Origin: a candidate division GN15 bacterium
GTDB lineage: Bacteria > Zixibacteria > MSB-5A5 > GN15 > FEB-12
Length of the DNA: 6,034 bases
Assembly (NCBI GenBank): GCA_014729205.1
Contig: WJKG01000088.1
Span: forward strand, 1 to 6,034
Direction: 5' to 3'
Shown: piece by piece, positions 5,601 through 6,034 of the stretch
How the letters are laid out: the number at the start of each line of letters is the position of its first letter
Numbering within the stretch: position 1 is the first letter of the stretch
Translations under genes and position numbers: made by a program
Notes under the pieces: generated by a model
Database searches by the model: none
Told to the model about the DNA's origin: nothing
What the model saw: only the letters and a program-made list of their open reading frames with translations

Positions 5601-6034
5601 TCACCGCCATGTTTCCTGCGAAGAAGATAGCGGAGTTGGTCACATAGTGCTGGCTGACCGGCTCGCCGTGGTCATGGAAAAGACCATCGTAGGCACCGGG
5701 ACCGGTCTGCTCATAGGTCGGTCCACTACCAACGACCGGGCCGTAGCCGACGCCCCAATAGTAGTCTTCATCCCAGTAGGTTGAGTTGGTACCGCCAATA
5801 TAGCCGATACCACCCTTGTTCTCGGCCTGGACAAAGGCTTCCGCGAAGCAGGGGGTCGAGTAGTCGTCACCAAATGTGTTCGCGAGACAGCAGTTACCAA
5901 TACCCAGCAGGTACTTGCCTTCGTTGGTAAGATTGCCAACATCGGAGGTCGTGAACGACGGGTCCGCCTGCCCGGTATGGGAGCAGTGCGCTGTGTAGTT
6001 CATGAAACCAACACCATCGTTGACGGTCTGGATG
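2449..6034 (-). CDS. Gingipain-like C25 cysteine peptidase with multidomain C-terminal extension and terminal dockerin (5' partial)
   Basis: The frame stays open to the right edge, so the start is outside the window; the ATG at 6003 lies inside the catalytic domain and is not a start. 1194 residues are visible (numbered from the edge), ending in TAA. Residues 1-172 are the C-terminal half of a C25 catalytic domain. NYTAH (His16) and GNCCLANTF (Cys49) match the gingipain catalytic His and Cys, with the same 33-residue separation as His211/Cys244 of RgpB. PCFAEA, a Trp at 87 and MGDPSV (162-167) also match the family. After this come a C25-type Ig-like domain (173-253), two CARDB-like repeats (254-375, 376-494), a cleaved-adhesin/MAM-like jelly roll (about 497-675), two BACON/HYDIN-like Ig domains (679-781; 782-1126, interrupted by a nidogen-like insert), and a dockerin-like module (1127-1194). 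The likely role is a secreted or surface-bound endopeptidase. The signal peptide, propeptide and specificity pocket lie outside the window, so substrate preference (Arg, Lys or other) cannot be read. The family call is firm; the adhesin and Ig subtypes are less certain. Confidence 0.93.
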   Translation of the reverse strand, partial: IQTVNDGVGFMNYTAHCSHTGQADPSFTTSDVGNLTNEGKYLLGIGNCCLANTFGDDYSTPCFAEAFVQAENKGGIGYIGGTNSTYWDEDYYWGVGYGPVVGSGPTYEQTGPGAYDGLFHDHGEPVSQHYVTNSAIFFAGNMAVTESGSTREAYYWEIYCLMGDPSVMTYLGIPAVNNVSHASTILMTATEFEVLADPGSYVGLTMDGVLHGAGYVDESGSVTLQLDAFGVPGTAKLVVTGQNKQPYVVDIQVIAPNGPYVVYDSSDYNDATGNMDGLVDAGETIAMGLQVKNVGPDDAFNVEGFLSTTDTFVTVTDDYEAFGTVTGNDGISYVADAYGYKVAATAPDQHKIKFDLSVTGTARDTWEGSFNVTVHAPVLDFVSVEVQDYSGNNNGILDPGETADLVVTLENTGSALAGFTSGLLTETDTYVTLDDDYGDFGDIAADGGVGDNTTDVFTVSADQACPMGHLLEVVLTATCDLGYEVELGFDMIVGDREPIWVDDFSMDQGWSGLGTSAEWTIGPCTGGTGSDGSGGPDPSNDHSDTEDNQVLGNDLTSGSGGDYNANISSTQWVTSPLLDCSDYDGVELYFWRWLGVESSSYDHAYLEVFDGANWHRLFENGSTMDDGAWTEQYYDVSAYADENPNFQIRFGMGSTDGSVQYCGWNIDDLMLKGYNQATGTPVMDMDVTDISDTLHQDESAVHSFWIKNTGDGKLKMAFTSEEGWISHDNMLQQIYPYDSLHFDVTLSTTGMMPGEYTGTLSYTTNDGTQPEGDIPVTLSIPAPEMAMSPAEIAESLAPGETVDVPLVIDNTGPGRLTWSMSCTMFEGKDARPQMAVAEEQAILGYHDADAKEGAKPEPFFAPSEKGSGGPDAYGYRWTDSDEPAGPTYNWIDISGVGTAVTLGDDDDAGPFPIGFTFPFYENLYDQIYIGSNGLVGFEDGVTSYSNQAVPDNSTPNNIIAMWWDDQDPEHNGNIWYYYDADQDRFIITYSEIRNYASPTGTGSLTYQLVLYPDGKILLQYQHMDPGTDNLEGATIGIEDAMGTDGLEVCYNQAYMHDSLAVMISAWRWLSATPMVGTVEPNSSDTITVSLNSADLDQGTYTGQLDMSCNDPQHPSGSVPVTLDISTYVCGDVNGDQSEANVQDLTYLVDYLFNEGPPPPQPAAGDVDGTPGLAITDLTRLVDFLFNEGDPLTCQ
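2836..3567 (-). other. Nidogen-like beta-sandwich module inserted in an Ig-like domain
   Basis: Residues about 823-1066. A low-complexity Ala/Glu/Lys linker (about 826-866) leads into GGPDAYGYRWTDSDEP, TYNWIDI, an LGDDDDAGPFPIGFTFPFY strand, IGSNGLVGF, PNNIIAMWWDD, NIWYYYD, FIITYSEI, YQLVLYPDGKILLQY and ATIGIED. The order 'GF-F-FY, SNG---F, N--A-WWDD, ..YQ--L--DG-I---Y, --IGIE' resembles NIDO-type extracellular domains found in secreted proteins of FCB-related candidate phyla. The flanking pieces 782-822 and 1067-1126 together rebuild one BACON-like domain. Function not known; an adhesion or display role is a guess. Confidence 0.65.
4009..4545 (-). other. Cleaved-adhesin/MAM-like jelly-roll domain
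   Basis: Residues about 497-675 start with VDDFSMDQGW and an EWTIGPCTGG segment. A Gly/Asp/Ser-rich loop follows at roughly 525-565, then a WVTSPLLDCSDYDGVELYF strand pair, an acidic DHAYLEVFDGANW strand, a YYDVSAYADENPNFQIRF block and the closing CGWNIDDLMLKG. The 'W--SP-LD', 'Y-DVS' and 'W-IDD--L' marks are typical of the adhesin domains of RgpA/Kgp haemagglutinin regions and related MAM-like carbohydrate or protein binders. Four cysteines (524, 580, 662 and possibly a partner outside) could form disulfides. Ligand unknown. Confidence 0.65.
4552..5274 (-). repeat. Tandem pair of CARDB-like beta-sandwich domains
   Basis: Residues 254-375 and 376-494 align to each other. Both start with a Tyr/Val-rich strand, then a D-rich loop ending MDGLVDAGET (first copy) or NNGILDPGET (second copy), an LQVKNVG or VTLENTG strand, a T-TDT-VT--DDY segment and an FG-turn. 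The 'D-GE(T)' loop followed by an 'N-G' strand is typical of CARDB-type or NEW3-like adhesion domains in secreted bacterial proteins. They most likely act as spacers or adhesion modules. The copies have diverged at the protein level, so the duplication is old. Confidence 0.7.
5275..5517 (-). other. C25-associated Ig-like domain
   Basis: Residues 173-253 follow the catalytic domain directly, where gingipains carry their small Ig-superfamily domain. The pattern FEVLADPGSYVGLTMDG, a GAGYVDESGSV turn and KLVVTGQNKQPYVVDIQV resembles the corresponding RgpB region, which has FEVACDYNGA and LTVVGYNKV. In gingipains this domain stabilises the catalytic domain. Confidence 0.75.
5518..6034 (-). other. 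C25 (gingipain) catalytic domain, C-terminal half
   Basis: Residues 1-172 of the visible protein. The order of signatures matches RgpB: a GVGFMNYTAH block with the catalytic His (codon 5988-5986), a LTNEGK block, GNCCLANTF with the presumed nucleophile Cys49 (codon 5889-5887), PCFAEA, a GTNSTYW block, and a closing MGDPSV block. There are two adjacent cysteines at 48-49; alignment to the VACVNGDF segment of gingipain R makes the second one catalytic. Both catalytic residues are present, so the enzyme looks active. The N-terminal half of the catalytic domain is beyond the right edge. Confidence 0.9.

Noticed and set aside
6001..6003. ATG at 6003 as the start of the peptidase gene
   Set aside because: The frame continues upstream to the window edge with residues that belong to the conserved block before the catalytic His, no Shine-Dalgarno is evident, and a start here would remove half the catalytic domain.

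Overview
The window reads as a piece of a bacterial chromosome that encodes large secreted, multidomain surface or extracellular proteins. Both genes lie on the minus strand and both run off the window. The right-hand gene (6034 to 2449) is the C-terminal 1194 residues of a gingipain-family (C25) cysteine peptidase fused to a long series of beta-sandwich domains and a C-terminal dockerin-like module. The left-hand gene (2251 to 1) is the first 750 residues of a second secreted protein: signal peptide, seven FG-GAP/VCBS-type repeats that should form a beta-propeller, a PKD domain, a cohesin-like beta-sandwich, and a dockerin-like module cut by the window edge.

The 197 bases between the genes hold a convincing intrinsic terminator for the peptidase gene. 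Below it are a sigma-70-like promoter and a good Shine-Dalgarno for the second gene. The two are therefore probably separate transcription units even though they point the same way. I see no RNA genes, mobile elements, CRISPR arrays or real plus-strand genes. The plus-strand open frames are shadows of the two minus-strand genes.

The organism is probably a member of the FCB-related candidate phyla. The dockerin dialect (CGD-N-GD, then DLTYLVDYLF, then a run of prolines), the C25 peptidases, and the nidogen-like module beginning GGPDAYGY all recall Zixibacteria and neighbouring lineages. This comes from remembered sequence patterns, not a search. A Bacteroidetes gingipain would normally end in a type IX secretion CTD, and this one ends in a dockerin-like module instead.

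The two proteins share a C-terminal dockerin dialect, and the second also carries a cohesin-like domain. A shared anchoring or assembly scheme on the cell surface is the most interesting reading, but it is inference. The clearest structural oddity is a roughly 240-residue nidogen-like module inserted into the middle of an Ig-like domain in the peptidase. It is recognisable because an uninterrupted copy of the same Ig-like domain sits directly before it.
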